Assembly: GCA_002633025.1 (NCBI GenBank)
Contig: NMRB01000044.1
Location: forward strand, 716,871-780,870
Origin: Notospermus geniculatus
Lineage: Eukaryota; Nemertea; Pilidiophora; Heteronemertea; Lineidae
DNA length: 64,000 nucleotides
Direction: 5' to 3'
Within the stretch, counting starts at the first letter, position 1. Each line of letters opens with the position of its first letter. Below, piece after piece: positions 36,046 to 49,500 of the stretch. The translations under genes were made by a program, and so were the position numbers. The notes under the pieces were generated by a model. It was given only the letters and a program-made list of their open reading frames with translations. It ran no database searches and had not been told where the DNA came from.

Positions 36046-39000
36046 GTACACGGTATAGGGACACGGTTAAAATTGATTCACGGGTGGCTCTGTGTTGCCA
36101 ACTCGCAGTCTCACGGTTGACATTATCCATTCTGTCAAAGCCTTCTCTTGCCTCACGAACACATCGATGTCACGAACAGAAGCAAAATGGCTTTTCAACA
36201 CCTACTGTCATGCGATACGATTCAACCAGCCAGGCGTGGCGCATTTCCTCATTACACCGTCGTCGTCATACGAGAACCAACCGACGTCCTTGGGTCATTC
36301 TACCTTCCATCCCTTCCTGCCTAATGTAGTCATTCCTCTACTCTTTTTACGCTTCATTAATCTACTAATGGCTTCGCTGATGGTGTGATCTCCCGGATAC
36401 AGGTCTTAACGAACAGTTGCGTGTACTTCCGTAATTAGGAGAGGATCCTGAGATTTGCATGAGACGAAGGATGGAGGCAATCTTCATGTTTAATTTGACT
36501 TTTCAAGATTTAAGATGCTTAGGAAAGTAAAGATCGTTAAATTTTGAGTTTTCAAAATTGCACTTCATTAATCCAGCTTCATCAGCTTAGACTACAAATA
36601 GTGATTTGGAAGGAAGTCTACTTACTAACCTCAATTTCATGAGAAACTGAAGTTAAAGTAATGGTACGTACTGTACATCGCCCTGTACTCGCACAACAAC
36701 ACCTTTGAAAGAATCCAATTCTGGTGAACTTCCTTGTTTCGCAAACTTCCTTTTAAAAACAAAATCTCTTTAGCAGGCACGGCATCGATCTAAGAATATA
36801 ATGCGAGACGCCAGTACATTCACTTTGGTGAATGACTTCCTTCCTATCGTCATTAGCCCGCTGAAAAATGAAACAAAAATGATTCCACAGATGTTGACAT
36901 GTCTGTCATGATCATGGTATGTGCAAGTCCCGCCTTCGACATCACACTTGCGTCCTTGAAAAGATACTACTAACACCGAAAACACCAGCAACAACGTACA
37001 TGTATTTCTACTTTTGTACTGGGAACAAAATTTGATAGCCATTGGTCAGTACATCATGTACTTGTTTTCAGCAGCATGGTTACACGCTGAGAAACAGCTC
37101 ACTACGCAGCCTCTCACAGGGAACCTTTCAGCGGTGTAGAGATGTACATTACATGTAGTTTACCCAGTCATGTCAGGTAGTTTACCCAGTCATGTCAGGT
37201 AGTTTACCCAGTCATGTCAGGTATCACTTTCGAAACTGGTACTTAGGGGACTCATCTCTGGTTTAAAATCTCTTGCCCCAAGTAATCCCCAAGAGCCGAA
37301 GGAACTGGAATACATTGTATCAGATGCTGTTCGTTTGAAGTTTAGGCCCACGGCGGCGGATGGTGCTTCAAAGAGTTTTCTGACCACTTGGTATTCAAAA
37401 CAATGCTCCATCAAAAACAGTCACCATGACATGCTCTTTCTGCGTTTGGGCGAGACTTGTGTACATGTATGATACTTTTGCTCTGAATGCAGAAGACAGA
37501 CAACAGAAAAATATCCCAGTCGAAATCGAGGGTACTCACTCACGTGACACACTGTTGTAGTCCTGTCACAATATTCTGAACACAGCTTTTCTTTTGGTGC
37601 GATTCCACATATCGCTGTGCACAATACAGGGTGGTCACGTGACAACAAAATTACGATTTAAGCATTTCAGACAAGTCGCTACGGTGCAGCGATGACATTG
37701 ACATCGTATGCATTGTCATAAAAAAACACTTCTTCTTCAGACTTCTGCTGCTTGAGACAGATTCGGCGTCCTGCTGGTGTGTTTTAGGCGACGCCTGAGA
37801 TGCCTGAGTAAAATGATCGGCGAGTCCATCATAATGATTCCTTGATCGATCAAACCGTCGATACAACATGACTGATAAAACGCTGAATTTCCGCTGACCA
37901 GTGGGGAGTACGTTTTTTTCCGAATCAGTCCTCCTTTGAGATGGGCGATGGCGTGTGTTTGAAGGGAGATAATGGTGAAAATGACACCCTTGATTTCTGA
38001 GGAATGTAATGGGGTCATTTGTTTGACGATCTTCTTCATAGTCATGCTGATTGCACAAAAAAATGTGACCAAGACATATTGCGATGTAACAAGTAATGCA
38101 GTACAACTAAACAGTTGGAGATTCGCTGAGACGCTTTCAACGACAACTACCTGAGTTTATTGATTTCCCAGGAACATCCTTGCTGACGCTGGAACTAAAA
38201 TCCAAGGGGAAAAAGTTCCATTTGCAAACTCTGGCGTCATCTGTCGACCTTGGATGCTCTCTTCTTTACACAGCAAATCTTGTTATCTAACCTATACACA
38301 GCTAGGGCAAGGCTGCGGCTTAGACAGCCAGCCGTCGTGACTGGTGCACTCGAAGAAACGATCTGTGTTAGTGCGCTACAAGCCGTTTAAGCATTCTACT
38401 AAACAGGATCTCAACGTTGACTTTTCACTAAATCCGCGAGGTGATTGTATCCTGTTTCTATATCGTGATATTCGTGTCGTCACGTACGACAACTGGCCCG
38501 TGATCAATAAGGGCTCAGAGCGGATTCGTCCGGCGTGTTGACGGCCAATTATTATCTTGATTGATACGGCATGGTCGTCACATCTGGTCAGAATGGCCTT
38601 GTAGGAAGTAATGTGGTGAAAACCACTGAAGCGGGCAAATAAGCCAGATTCCGAAACTAACTTACTACATCCTGTCGATTGGAAATGCCATTTCGAATGG
38701 ACGTTCTTCCTGTGTGTTATGGGAGCTGTTTCAGTGGTCGGCATCTCTGTCGAGGTCGACATCCATGTGCACTCAGTGCACTTATTTTGCTTCCAGTTTT
38801 GGAAGTGTTGGCAACTTCAAGTCGTTGATTATTCTGTAATATTCTGTGGATGTAGTGTTTCCTGCCGAGGTGACCAAACCATTAGGGCCCCGTCACTGCT
38901 TATGTTGTTGTACAATCGTGCAGACATTATGTACATCCTATACATGTACTCTATGTAGATCTTATGTACATGTTGTATACATCTTACAATCATAAAATGA

Positions 39001-40217
39001 CGCTAATTTTTCTTCATAAACGTTTTAATTTTTCATTGTATGTCCACAAAGGTTTTGTTCGTCTCGACCTATGTAATTCTATTCTAAATATGGTTAAATA
39101 AAGCTTTGAAATTTCGTAACTGGTCTTGGTATTCTTGTATAACTAGGCTGCAAGAACCCGTGGCAATCGGCGATTCTGATTTTGGCGGAGGTTGGAATGC
39201 ACGGCACGGCTGGAATTGGTGCAACACGGTGTGCGGTAGGGAGAATTTAGAAAGCAATCGAACAACACCGTTAAAAAAAGTAAAATTGCTAGCTAAGCAA
39301 AACAAAGTCCTCTTCGTAAATTAAACCACCTGTTGATCAGGATATGGTATCCTCTATTACCACGCCGAATTTCGAGGCAAAACCAAGCTTCTAAGTGTGA
39401 CTTTATTGTGCCGACTTCCAGCATTATTATTTAGATGTATGGTCACAGAACCATCAATACAGCGTCAAGCAACGATCTCAACTCCTTCTTCTTCAGGCCG
39501 TTTGCGACATGCTTCACACTTTTGCTTTCAGTGGTTTCCAAATCAGCAAGTTAACGATGAAATCCAGCATCAAATGATGCATATCGAAATGATTTCTTCA
39601 ACCGTAATAATAATCAAGACCGCAGTTGAGCGAGCGAACGTTTCTAATCAACTGTCTGCAGATGGTATCGATCATGATTAAAAAACGGTGATAGAAGAAC
39701 TAATTGATTGGGTTTGCATGCTACTCAGTGCAAATGTCAGCCGGAGCAGTCACTGAAGATAAAGAAACCTTTTATACGCGGATTGAATAGGGAGGCTCCA
39801 TCATTTAGAGTCGTCCAGAACACTCTCAATCGTTTAGTGAAGTGGCATTGATTTGTTCAAATTAGTCAACTGTTCTTCGGCATGTTTTTTTCTAATTTGT
39901 CTCGATATCGTGGTTTTTGTTGACGAGTACCATTTTTTTCAATTATATACAAGATTTATATGACACTAGACGTCAGATCCCGCATGTTCACGGCAGCTTA
40001 GAGACTTTTAGGAGTGCTGAAACATGCTCTAAGCGACATCAAGGAGATCATGGAATCCCGCAAATCACAGCATAAAAAAATTCCTATCGCGGTAATAATT
40101 CTAGGGGGATTTTCAACGTGTTCAAGATCACAGCGCGTTTTTTGATTGATTTCTTTCATCTGAGCGCCGTTTTTCAATAACCTCTCGTATCATCCAGAGC
40201 CAAACGGGTCTGCGGCC
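36046..40217. other. Stretch without recognised genes
   Basis: No protein family recognised. The minus-strand open frame at 37651-38106 (151 codons) uses a non-ATG start and overlaps another open frame. An AATAAA in an AT-rich 3'UTR-like stretch occurs at about 39096-39101 with no recognisable coding exon before it. Confidence 0.4.
37155..37220 (+). repeat. Three perfect 22-bp tandem repeats
   Basis: The unit GTAGTTTACCCAGTCATGTC plus AG is repeated three times without change, followed by GTA. There are no spacers. Confidence 0.93.
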
Positions 40218-41014
40218 ACTGCTCCATGAATAAAACGTGTCATCCATCATATTTCTTTTGTCTGTCTGGCTCAAAAGTGAGCGTGACGTATCAGCAGGAA
40301 TTAGGAATATGCATGGCGTCAATAGTCACTGAATCGGGCCAAGTCCCAAAACAACCGTTAACCCCAATATTATCAATTAGCTTTGAGGAAAAGATACGCT
40401 GTTACAGATAAGCAGGGACTGGCGTCTTCGACAAATAATGTACAGTAAAATGTTTATCGATAATCAAGCGCCAGCTGTTGCCAAGAGTTTTCCAGGACAA
40501 GCAGATTAGCATTCACAAACCGATACTGGTGGACAACAAAGACTGAGTTGAGTTTCACGACCACTCTGTCCGCCGTCAAGGTGAAGTGGTTTCTGTTCTT
40601 TCCCACGCAGTCAGCATGATGCCGTGCTGGGGTTCATATGTAGGTAAAGGAACGGTAAACTGGGTGGTGTGTAAGCTTATATGGTAAGGGGGACCTAGAA
40701 TTAGGTACCCAATAAAGTGGTCCCATTGACCAAAGGTAACATTGAGGAAAGTAACAGTGACATAAGTTTATCGCCACAGCAGCAAGGGAAACCGTGCCAA
40801 CAGTTGTCAGCCCATTCAATTGTGTACATGAACATGTACATGTAATGTAAATCACAAGGCCTCTGAATGTTCTAGAGCCAATCCGTTGTCAAGTAATTTA
40901 AGTCGGTATGTATACAATGTACATGTAGTTTGTCAGTGGGACGTTACGCTCGGAGGGCCAGTGGCTTTTCAAAGTAACCGTTTCAACGGAAACATTCGGT
41001 TAAGCAGATACATA
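40218..41014 (+). repeat. Direct duplication D2, copy 1
   Basis: About 797 bp nearly identical to 41105-41889. Differences are a handful of substitutions and small indels, several within ACATGT/GTATAC-type words. The 90-bp spacer (41015-41104) contains TTTACACCT twice and GACCCGGCTCTGACCCG. No gene is recognised. Confidence 0.93.
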
Positions 41015-41104
41015 AGCCGTGTTTACACCTGAGGAAATTGCCGGACCTGACCCGGCTCTGACCCGCCTTTTTTGCGTTTACACCTATGAAAATCGGATCC
41101 GGAA

Positions 41105-41889
41105 ACTGCTCCATGAATAAAACGTGTCATCCATCATATTTCTTTTGTCTGTCTGGCTCAAAAGTGAGCGTGACGTATCAGCAGGAATTAGGAATATGCA
41201 TGGAGTCAATAGTCACTGAATCGGGCCAAGTCCCAAAACAACCGTTAACCCCAATATTATCAATTAGCTTTGAGGAAAAGATACGCTGTTGTAGATAAGC
41301 AGGGACTGGCGTCTTCGACAAATAATGTAAAATGTTTATCGATAATCAAGCGCCAGCTGTTGCCAAGAGTTTTCCAGGACAAGCAGATTAGCATTCACTA
41401 ACCGATACTGGTGGACAACAAAGACTGAGTTGAGTTTCACGACCACTCTGTCCGCCGTCAAGGTGAAGTGGTTTCTGTTCTTTCCCACGCAGTCAGCATG
41501 ATGCCGTGCTAGGGTTCATATGTGGGTAAAGGAACGGTAAACTGGGTGGTGTGTAAGCTTATATGGTGAGGGGGCCTAGAATTAGGTACCCAGTAAAGTG
41601 GTCCCATTGACCAAAGGTAACATTGAGGAAAGTAACAGTGACATAAGTGTATCGCCACAGCAGCAAGGGAAACCGTGCCAACAGTTGTCAACCCATTCAA
41701 TTGTACATGCACATGTACATGTAATGTAAATCACAAGGCCTCTGAATGTTCTAGAGCCAATCCGTTGTCAAGTAATTTAAGTCGGTATACAATGTACATG
41801 TAGTTTGTCAGTGGGACGTTACGCTCGGAGGGCCAGTGGCTTTTCAAAGTAACCGTTTCAACGGAAACATTCGGTTAAGCAGATACATA
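41105..41889 (+). repeat. Direct duplication D2, copy 2
   Basis: Partner of 40218-41014, starting ACTGCTCCATGAATAAAACG. It ends after AAGCAGATACATA. Confidence 0.93.
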
Positions 41890-43244
41890 GATGTACCACT
41901 GAATATACTGTGTGCAGGCTTGGTCGGGAATCTCTTCCGAATATTGACAGGATCTTCAAAATGGGTGGATATATCTCCAAAATTTGCGTGATTACGTCAC
42001 AATGGACCTCCTTTCAGGCGTTCTTGTAGGCCTACGCCGATGTACAATAGACGTCTGTTAGTGTAGACACACCATTTTTCATGGTTCGTTAGAGGAATTC
42101 AAGAAACACGCATACACTGACCACGGTTTCAGGAAATTTCAGAAAATTGACTTATTGCATGCTTATATCCACTCAATCACTGCAATCTAATTCATCCCTA
42201 AGGCAATTGTTGATATGAACCACTGACTTCTACCAGCTCCAGGTTCGCCTCTATGGCCGACGGGGACCGCTCAACAGGGGATTGATATCAATTTAAGAGT
42301 AGATATAAGGGCAAACTTAATCTGGATCGTGGTGTGTACTATTCTGATCACGCCTCGGTAAAGTCTTGGCTGGCTTCAAACCGCCTGGGTAATTTTGTTA
42401 ACTATCAAGTAGTCTTGGGTTCTCTCGGCCGATTGGTGAAATGACCTGAGTCTGTGACAGCGTGTCAGAGATGGCAAGGGAAGCAACATTTTGTCTGTTT
42501 GATTCTATTGCGACCGAGACCTTTGGAGGAAGTTTTGTGTATCTTACAAGACGGCCAACGATTGCGTAAGGTATCAAATCTCGTCATGATTACATCATGC
42601 AGCCATCAGAAACATTTTTAGCTCATTCTCAACCATGTACATGTACTGTACATACTTATGAAAGCCACATTCAGTGATCTAGGAGTTTCTAATTCCTAAT
42701 TTAATATGAAAAGGAGTCAAAAGACGGTCATGGCCAATGAAAGGCCAAAGATTATCATTGACAAAGACAAAGATACTTTGTCTTACTTTTCAATCATACT
42801 GTCCTTGTCACGTTTTATCCAAATTTATTGAAAAATATGACAAGATTTGTGATCCTGGCTTACGTTTGACGAAACTGACACATTGTCATCGGTATACTCG
42901 CTGCACTGGAATAAGCTTGATTTACATGTACATGTAGATTGTAGTGAAAATTGCTGCAGTTTAGTTGCTAAATCTCAAAAAAATTCTGAAAAACATTAAT
43001 CCCAGGCAGAAGATGGATAATCGTTCCCTCAAGGAGAATTAGAGTTAAACCTCAAGATATCCGAATCAAGCTTATCTAAAGAAATTGTAAGCCGAAAGAA
43101 TATCAGATTGAATCCTCTAGGAGAGTTCGTCTGAGATGACGCTGACATCATCAGATCATCAGCTTATCAGTCGAGCTCCGCATTCTCGACCTTTTTTCAA
43201 GTTTTGTTGTTGTTTTTCTGTTTTTGTCACAAAATTGTTCATAA
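41890..43244. other. Gene-free stretch upstream of channel exon 2
   Basis: The signal-peptide exon of the channel gene should lie here or further upstream, ending in phase 2. I could not identify it. ACATGTAC runs occur at 42634-42650 and near 42927. Confidence 0.45.
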
Positions 43245-43556
43245 AACTACACTTAATTTTATAGTGCAATCATGATGTTCTCTCCTTCAGCTGAATATTT
43301 ATATGGGAAACGTCAACACGAAATAAATTTACAACACAAAATTTGCTGATTAATTGTACTACAAGTACAGGCTCCGATCCTTAAGAATATGGTATCTCGA
43401 CGGCAGCCTTCAAATTTCTCTTTGCAGAATATGGTGTTCATTAACGGATGGGCTGACAAACCCAGATAATAAAACACAGGAAAACATCGATGATTTCATT
43501 GAGGATCTCCTCGATACCACGTACAAGAAAACAAGAAGGCCTGGTAGGTATAAGTA
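43245..43556 (+). repeat. Duplicated block X, copy A (contains exon 2)
   Basis: 312 bp matching 45357-45668 with no indels and about three substitutions. It carries channel exon 2 and its splice signals. It ends exactly at the single N at 43557, after which the sequence jumps to block Y. Confidence 0.95.
43428..43543 (+). CDS. Channel gene exon 2, copy A (mature N-terminus)
   Basis: A 116-bp exon preceded by a good acceptor (pyrimidine tract ending TTTGCAG at 43421-43427) and followed by the donor GTAGGT at 43544. It enters one base short of a codon and leaves in phase 1. The reading includes ENIDDFIEDLLDTTYKKTRR followed by P, which matches the family N-terminal pattern of an amphipathic helix then LLxxYDxRxRP before beta strand 1. 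An NKT sequon precedes the helix. The start IWCSLTDG is probably near the signal-peptide cleavage site, and exon 1 was not found upstream. The exon lies in a duplicated block and encodes exactly the same residues as the copy at 45540-45655. At 116 bp it is not a multiple of three, so both copies cannot be spliced in series without a frameshift. Confidence 0.82.
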
Positions 43557-46500
43557 NATCAAGACGCAGCAAACTGGCCATTGATTATCCAGTCCCTACA
43601 GTTCCGGTGTGAAGGGTAAACTAAATAAGTTTCCATTTCCAGGTAGTTCCAAGGGGTCAAATTACGGTAGGCTTTCTCATGAGTGGGTGACTTGGTTTGG
43701 GACCAACTACGTCCAACAATAAACCAAGTACTTGACAGTCGTTGAAGGGGCAAGAATCGCATGTTCGGGCACAGCTTTCCACGGTGTAAAATTATTTGTG
43801 GAACGTACCAATCATAATCACATCACTAGTACTTTGCATGAAAACACAACGAACCGTTAGATTAATCATGAGTGCTGTGAACACTACTTAAAATTATCTG
43901 CGATTACTTTTCATTTGCCTCTCACTTTAAGCCTGCTAAAACTACTATACTACATGTACGTGTATTATTGCAGAGTTGGTCAAACCTTTTTCTCTGGCGA
44001 TTAATGTACAAATAAATGACTCTGTCAGAAAGAGAAACAAGAAAGTCGTATATAACTAATATCACACGTAATTCTTGTAGAAAGCATTATTCTTTCTCGA
44101 GAATACGCCTAATACAAGGTTTCCTTGGATCAATCACTGTTTGCCAAATCATTTATCGAATATGCCTTTCCCATAAGATGGCGTAAAAATGTTTTTAGCA
44201 AGACGTTATCGTATTATTTAAACTGTGTTTTCCCTCAGCCAACGGTTTGGTTTGTACGTCATGTTTTGTTGACTCTACGGCGTACGCTGTGCTGCCGAGT
44301 AAAACATAATGTACTTTTTTTATTATTCTGGCGACGGTGTTTTAGACCACTTAGTAATCCATTCTGTTTTCAGTCACTCTGTACCCCAAGAACGAATCGG
44401 AAGGTATACCGAAGCACAAAAGCCTGGTTGTTTTCCCCCTTTGTTTCTGTATAGTCAAATTCGTGTCTCAACTATAACCACCCGGTTCCTTTTTGGCCGC
44501 CGAAAGATGGCGACACCTGTATGTGACATCTATCGGTGACCTGTGGAACCGGACACGTGTCTCAACCTCGTGGTAGACGGGTGACCGAATTCTCGATGTA
44601 TCTATCATACCGGCTGACACCAGGCTTGTCACCTGCTTCGTTTGCACCACAACTTCCGTCGCTGCTTTCCCATATTTCCGTTGATTGCAAACTGCCAAAA
44701 AGAAATTCCAAGAAGTTGCTATCAAACATCAAAGAGGGGAACATCACAGAACTATCAAAAAGGACAACTTCTCCCAAGTTTTGTCATGACGTGACGACCG
44801 TTCTTCCGTTTGGAAGCTAATGAGAAGTGTATCACGTTTTTCTGTAAATGGCTGATCGTTATGAACACGTTACTCGCTTATTTTTACATGTCGTCACCGT
44901 CTGTATCGTCTGTAAATTCAGATACCCAAAACTCGTTGGCATTTGTGGCCCGCACTGCATAAATCGAGAGAGCAGCATCGAGATTTGAAATGACAGATTT
45001 GTACTTTAATGATCCTTATTTGTTGGTAGTTATAACTAAGCAGGGGCCTAGAGTGTGTCAGCGGTTGTTAGTAGTTCGTCTCGTCCACTGCTTTCTAACT
45101 CTTAAACAACTGACCCCCGTTCATCATCCCACTAACGTGCACTACGATCTCAAGACCCCCGCCACGATCAGAGTTTCTTTCTGCCCGCAGTCTTTCAATG
45201 GTCAACAAATGGTAACACTGTCGCCCGTGATCAGCATCCCCCAGTTCTTTTTCTAATCAGCGAGCGCGGAAGATGGGCTTTCTATGACTTCTTGTCTTAG
45301 TGTGTGCACGTATTCGTCTGTTTCTTCTAAATTCGACTAAGCTTTAAATGGGTTACAACTACACTTAATTTTATAGTGCAATCATGATGTTCTCTCCTTC
45401 AGCTGAATATTTATATGGGAAACGTCAACACGAAATAAATTTACAACACGAAATTTGGTGATTAATTGTACTACAAGTACAGGCTCCGATCCTTAAGAAT
45501 ATGGTATCTCGACGGCAGCCTTCAAATTTCTCTTTGCAGAATATGGTGTTCATTAACGGATGGGCTGACAAACCCAGATAATAAAACCCAGGAAAACATC
45601 GATGATTTCATTGAGGATCTCCTCGATACCACGTACAAGAAAACAAGAAGGCCTGGTAGGTATAAGTAGACTTTGAGTGTGTTCCGAACTTACCTTTCAA
45701 CTGTATTAGATGATGCTTCGGAAAGGAAAGAAAAGAAAGGAAAGCAGTGTGGAAAGTGCTGAATTTGATTATCGATAAAAAAATTTGGCCTACGGCAAAC
45801 AGTGGAAGATATACAAAAACACTTTCAAACAGAAATGTCATGTTTTATACTTTCGGATACCATACCTTTCTATACGAAGAAACATGATTCTATGGTAGGC
45901 AACAATTTGGAAGGTATTCGGAACATACCTTGTACTCAATCAGTTGGCGGTTGAATGTTCCCCAATTATTGTCATCATGGTGTTCAGTTCGTGTGAAATA
46001 AACTACTTGGGATACGGCAGCACCGATTGGTCAATTAATGGCTTGATTTAATAAGCTCGTCCAATCAACGCAGTTTATCAATACGGAAGCTGGGGAGAGC
46101 CAATAGAATTAATTTTTATTTGCAGACACATGCTAAGAGCTTCAGTTACCACGCACTTGGTCAGTACCAATTAGTCAGGGCGTAGCTGTGCTTTTAGCTT
46201 AACATTATTTTCGAAAGCGATTTTGTGAATCTATGAGACTAACGGTAGATCCACACACGAGATTTTAATTCTATAAGTAATTCGTATCGATATGTTTATA
46301 CATTAGGGAAAACTGAGAAACTTTGCAATAATAATTGCAATCCCCGATGGTAGAAGCACACGCATGCGTTTGCGGAGCGTCTGCTGAAGCTAGGGCTAGG
46401 TCATATCGCCTTGATTAATAGACATGCTACTAAAAGTAATGCCATTAGTGCTAACCGTCATTTAAGAAGGCTTCGTGAGCAGCAGATTGGGCTGGACCTT

Positions 46501-49500
46501 AATTTACCGTATCTGACGTGTTGATAGAATTTCACAGGAATCCACATAACAGCTGAGATGCCAAAATGATTTCACAGGACGCCATCCAATAGATCATCAA
46601 AGTAGCACCATGCTTAAGTCAACGTTATTGGCTGTTATTAGTTGTAGCCCACTCTGGCCTAAGTGCATTAGCCTTTTACCGGATCTGGTTTCTCATCACG
46701 CGTCGAAGTTTCAACAATTTAGCTGATTCATTTAGTAGTTTATCCCTTTGAATAACGACCCACATTTAGGACTCTCACCTGGACCCTCGAAATTTATGGA
46801 AGTAGGAGCTATTTATCAAGACGCAGCAAACTGGCCATTGATTATCCAGTCCCTACAGTTCCGGTGTGAAGGGTAAACTAAATAAGTTTCCATTTCCAGG
46901 TAGTTCCAAGGGGTCAAATTACGGTAGGCTTTCTCATGAGTGGGTGACTTGGTTTGGGACCAACTACGTCCAACAATAAACCAAGTACTTGACAGTCGTT
47001 GAAGGGGCAAGAATCGCATGTTCGGGCACAGCTTTCCACGGTGTAAAATTATTTGTGGAACGTATCAATCATAATCACATCACTAGTACTTTGCATGAAA
47101 ACACAACGATCCGTTAGATTAATCATGAGTGCTGTGAACACTACTTAAAATATCTGCGATTACTTTTCATTTGCCTCTCACTTTAAGCCTGCTAAAACTA
47201 CTATACTACACTGTACGTGTATTATTGCAGAGTTGGTCAAACCTTTTTCTCTGGCGATTAATGTACAAATAAATGACTCTGTCAGAAAGAGAAACAAGAA
47301 AGTCGTATATAACTAATATCACATGTACATGTAATTCTTGTACAAAGCATTATTCTTTCTCGAGAATACGCCTAATACAAGAAGGTTTCCTTGGATCGAT
47401 CACTGTTTGCCAAATCATTTATCGAATATGCCTTTCCCATAAGATGGCGTAAAATTTTTTTTTAGCAAGACGTTACCGTATTATTTAAACTGGAATTAAG
47501 TGTTTTCCCTCAGCCAACGATTTGGTTTGTACGTCATGTTTTGTTGACTCTACGGCGTACGCTGTGCTGCCGAGTAAAACATAATGTATTTTTTTATTAT
47601 TCTGGCGACGGTGTTTTAGACCACTTAGTAATCCATTCTGTTTTCAGTCACTCTGTACCCCAAGAACGAATCGGAAGGTATACCGAAGCACAAAAGCCTG
47701 GTTGTTTTCCCCCTTTGTTTCTGTATAGTCAAATTCGTGTCTCAACTATAACCACCCGGTTCCCTTTTGGCCGCCGAAAGATGGCGACACCTGTATGTGA
47801 CATCTATCGGTGACCTGTGGAACCGGACACGTGTCTCAACCTCGTGGTAGACGGGTGACCGAAGTTCTCGATGTATCTATCATACCGGCTGACACCAGGC
47901 CTGTCACCTGCTTCGTTTGCACCACAACTTCCGTCGCTGCTTTCCCATATTTCCGTTGATTGCAAACTGTCAAAAAGAAATTCCAAGAAGTTGCTATCAA
48001 AGATCAAAGAGGGGAACATCACAGAACTATCAAAAAGGACAACTTCTCCCAAGTTTTGTCATGACGTGACGATCGTTCTTCCGTTTGGAAGCTAATGGGA
48101 AGTGTATCGCGTTTTTCTGTAAAGGCTGATCGTTATGAACACTTACTCGCTTATTTTTGCATGTCGTCACCGTCTGTATCGTCTGTAAATTCAGATACCA
48201 AAAACTCGTTGTCATTTGTGTCCCGCACTGCATAAATCGAGAGAGCAGCATCGAGATTTGAAATGACAGTTTTGTACTTTAATGCTCCTTATTTATTGGT
48301 AGTTATAACTAAGCAGGGGCCTAGAGTGTGTCAGCGGTTGTTAGCAGTTCGTCTCGTCCACTGCTTTCTAACTCTTAAACAACTGACCCCCGTTCATCAT
48401 CCCACTAACGTGCACTACGATCTCAAGACCCCCGCCACGATCAGAGTTTCTTTCTGCCCGCAGTCTTTCAATGGTCAACAAATGGTAACACTGTCGCCCG
48501 TGCTCAGCATCCCCCAGTTCTTTTTCTAATCAGCGAGCGCGGAAGATGGGCTTTCTATGACTTCTTGTCTTAGTGTGTGCACGTATTCGTCTGTTTCTTC
48601 TAAATTCGACTAAGCTTTAAATGGGTTACGTGACCAGTTGGTATGGAGGCTGTAATTGGCGTAATGGTATTAATGTATCATGGCCTGTTCTGAAAACTCC
48701 GGGTTACTCCATTTTGAAGATGACTTGGTGTAGAAGAGGTTTAAAACAGTTGTTCCTTTTGGATAGATGCCAATAATTTGGTACACGGGGTACCTTTCTA
48801 GAGCTTCTTTTTGGCAGAGTTGTCCCTCCTAGGAGGATCTGAATTGAGTATGAAGGCTTATTTTCCGGCGTTTCCAGCCATAACGTTACGTGAAAAGCAG
48901 ACACTGAATTCGACTATACGGAGTTTTTGAAACTGCACAGTGTGCACCTTTTTTGTAAGTGTGATCACTAATTACACAAAATGTGTATGCAGTTAGTTTC
49001 TAAAATTATTAAGAATATCAAATGGCGTTGTCTACAATAACGTTTGGCGTTATCGTTTTTCTTTACCATCAGTAACGCCACCATGTAATGCCACAAGATG
49101 TACATTGCACAACCAGTTAAAAGTTTCAAACCAAAGAACTAAAAATGAAGAACATCACGAACCACTGAAACTAGATGAAATTTAAAAAAAGTGTGCAAAA
49201 CGTTTCGTTTGAAGTTTATCTATATTTTCCTTGGTTTGTCCTTCGTGAATTCCAACGCTAACTCGAAATTACCATCAAACCAGTAAAAAGAACTTTTTTA
49301 TGCTGACAGTTACAGCTTCGTGAAAAGGCCGTACAATTGTTGGCCTACGTCAGACACTAACTGCACGGATGATAATCGTACTGTATGTGTTCACACCCAT
49401 TCTATATGACTGTATGTATTCTACCTCACGACGCGTGGCTCAATCAGATCAACTTAAGTCATCAATAAAACAACAACTTCATCGAAACGATCGTAGGCAA

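Noticed and set aside
37155-37223. CRISPR-like short repeat array
   Set aside because: The three units are directly abutting with no spacers, in a eukaryotic context; a simple tandem repeat.
37651-38106. Minus-strand open frame of 151 codons
   Set aside because: It starts at a non-ATG codon, overlaps another open frame of 111 codons on the same strand, and neither translation is recognisable.
43558-48095. Open frames of 70-110 codons repeated in both Y copies (for example 44536-44820 and 47871-48095)
   Set aside because: A one-base indel between the copies (near 44590/47864) shifts the frame, no family is recognised, and the region is intronic to the channel gene.
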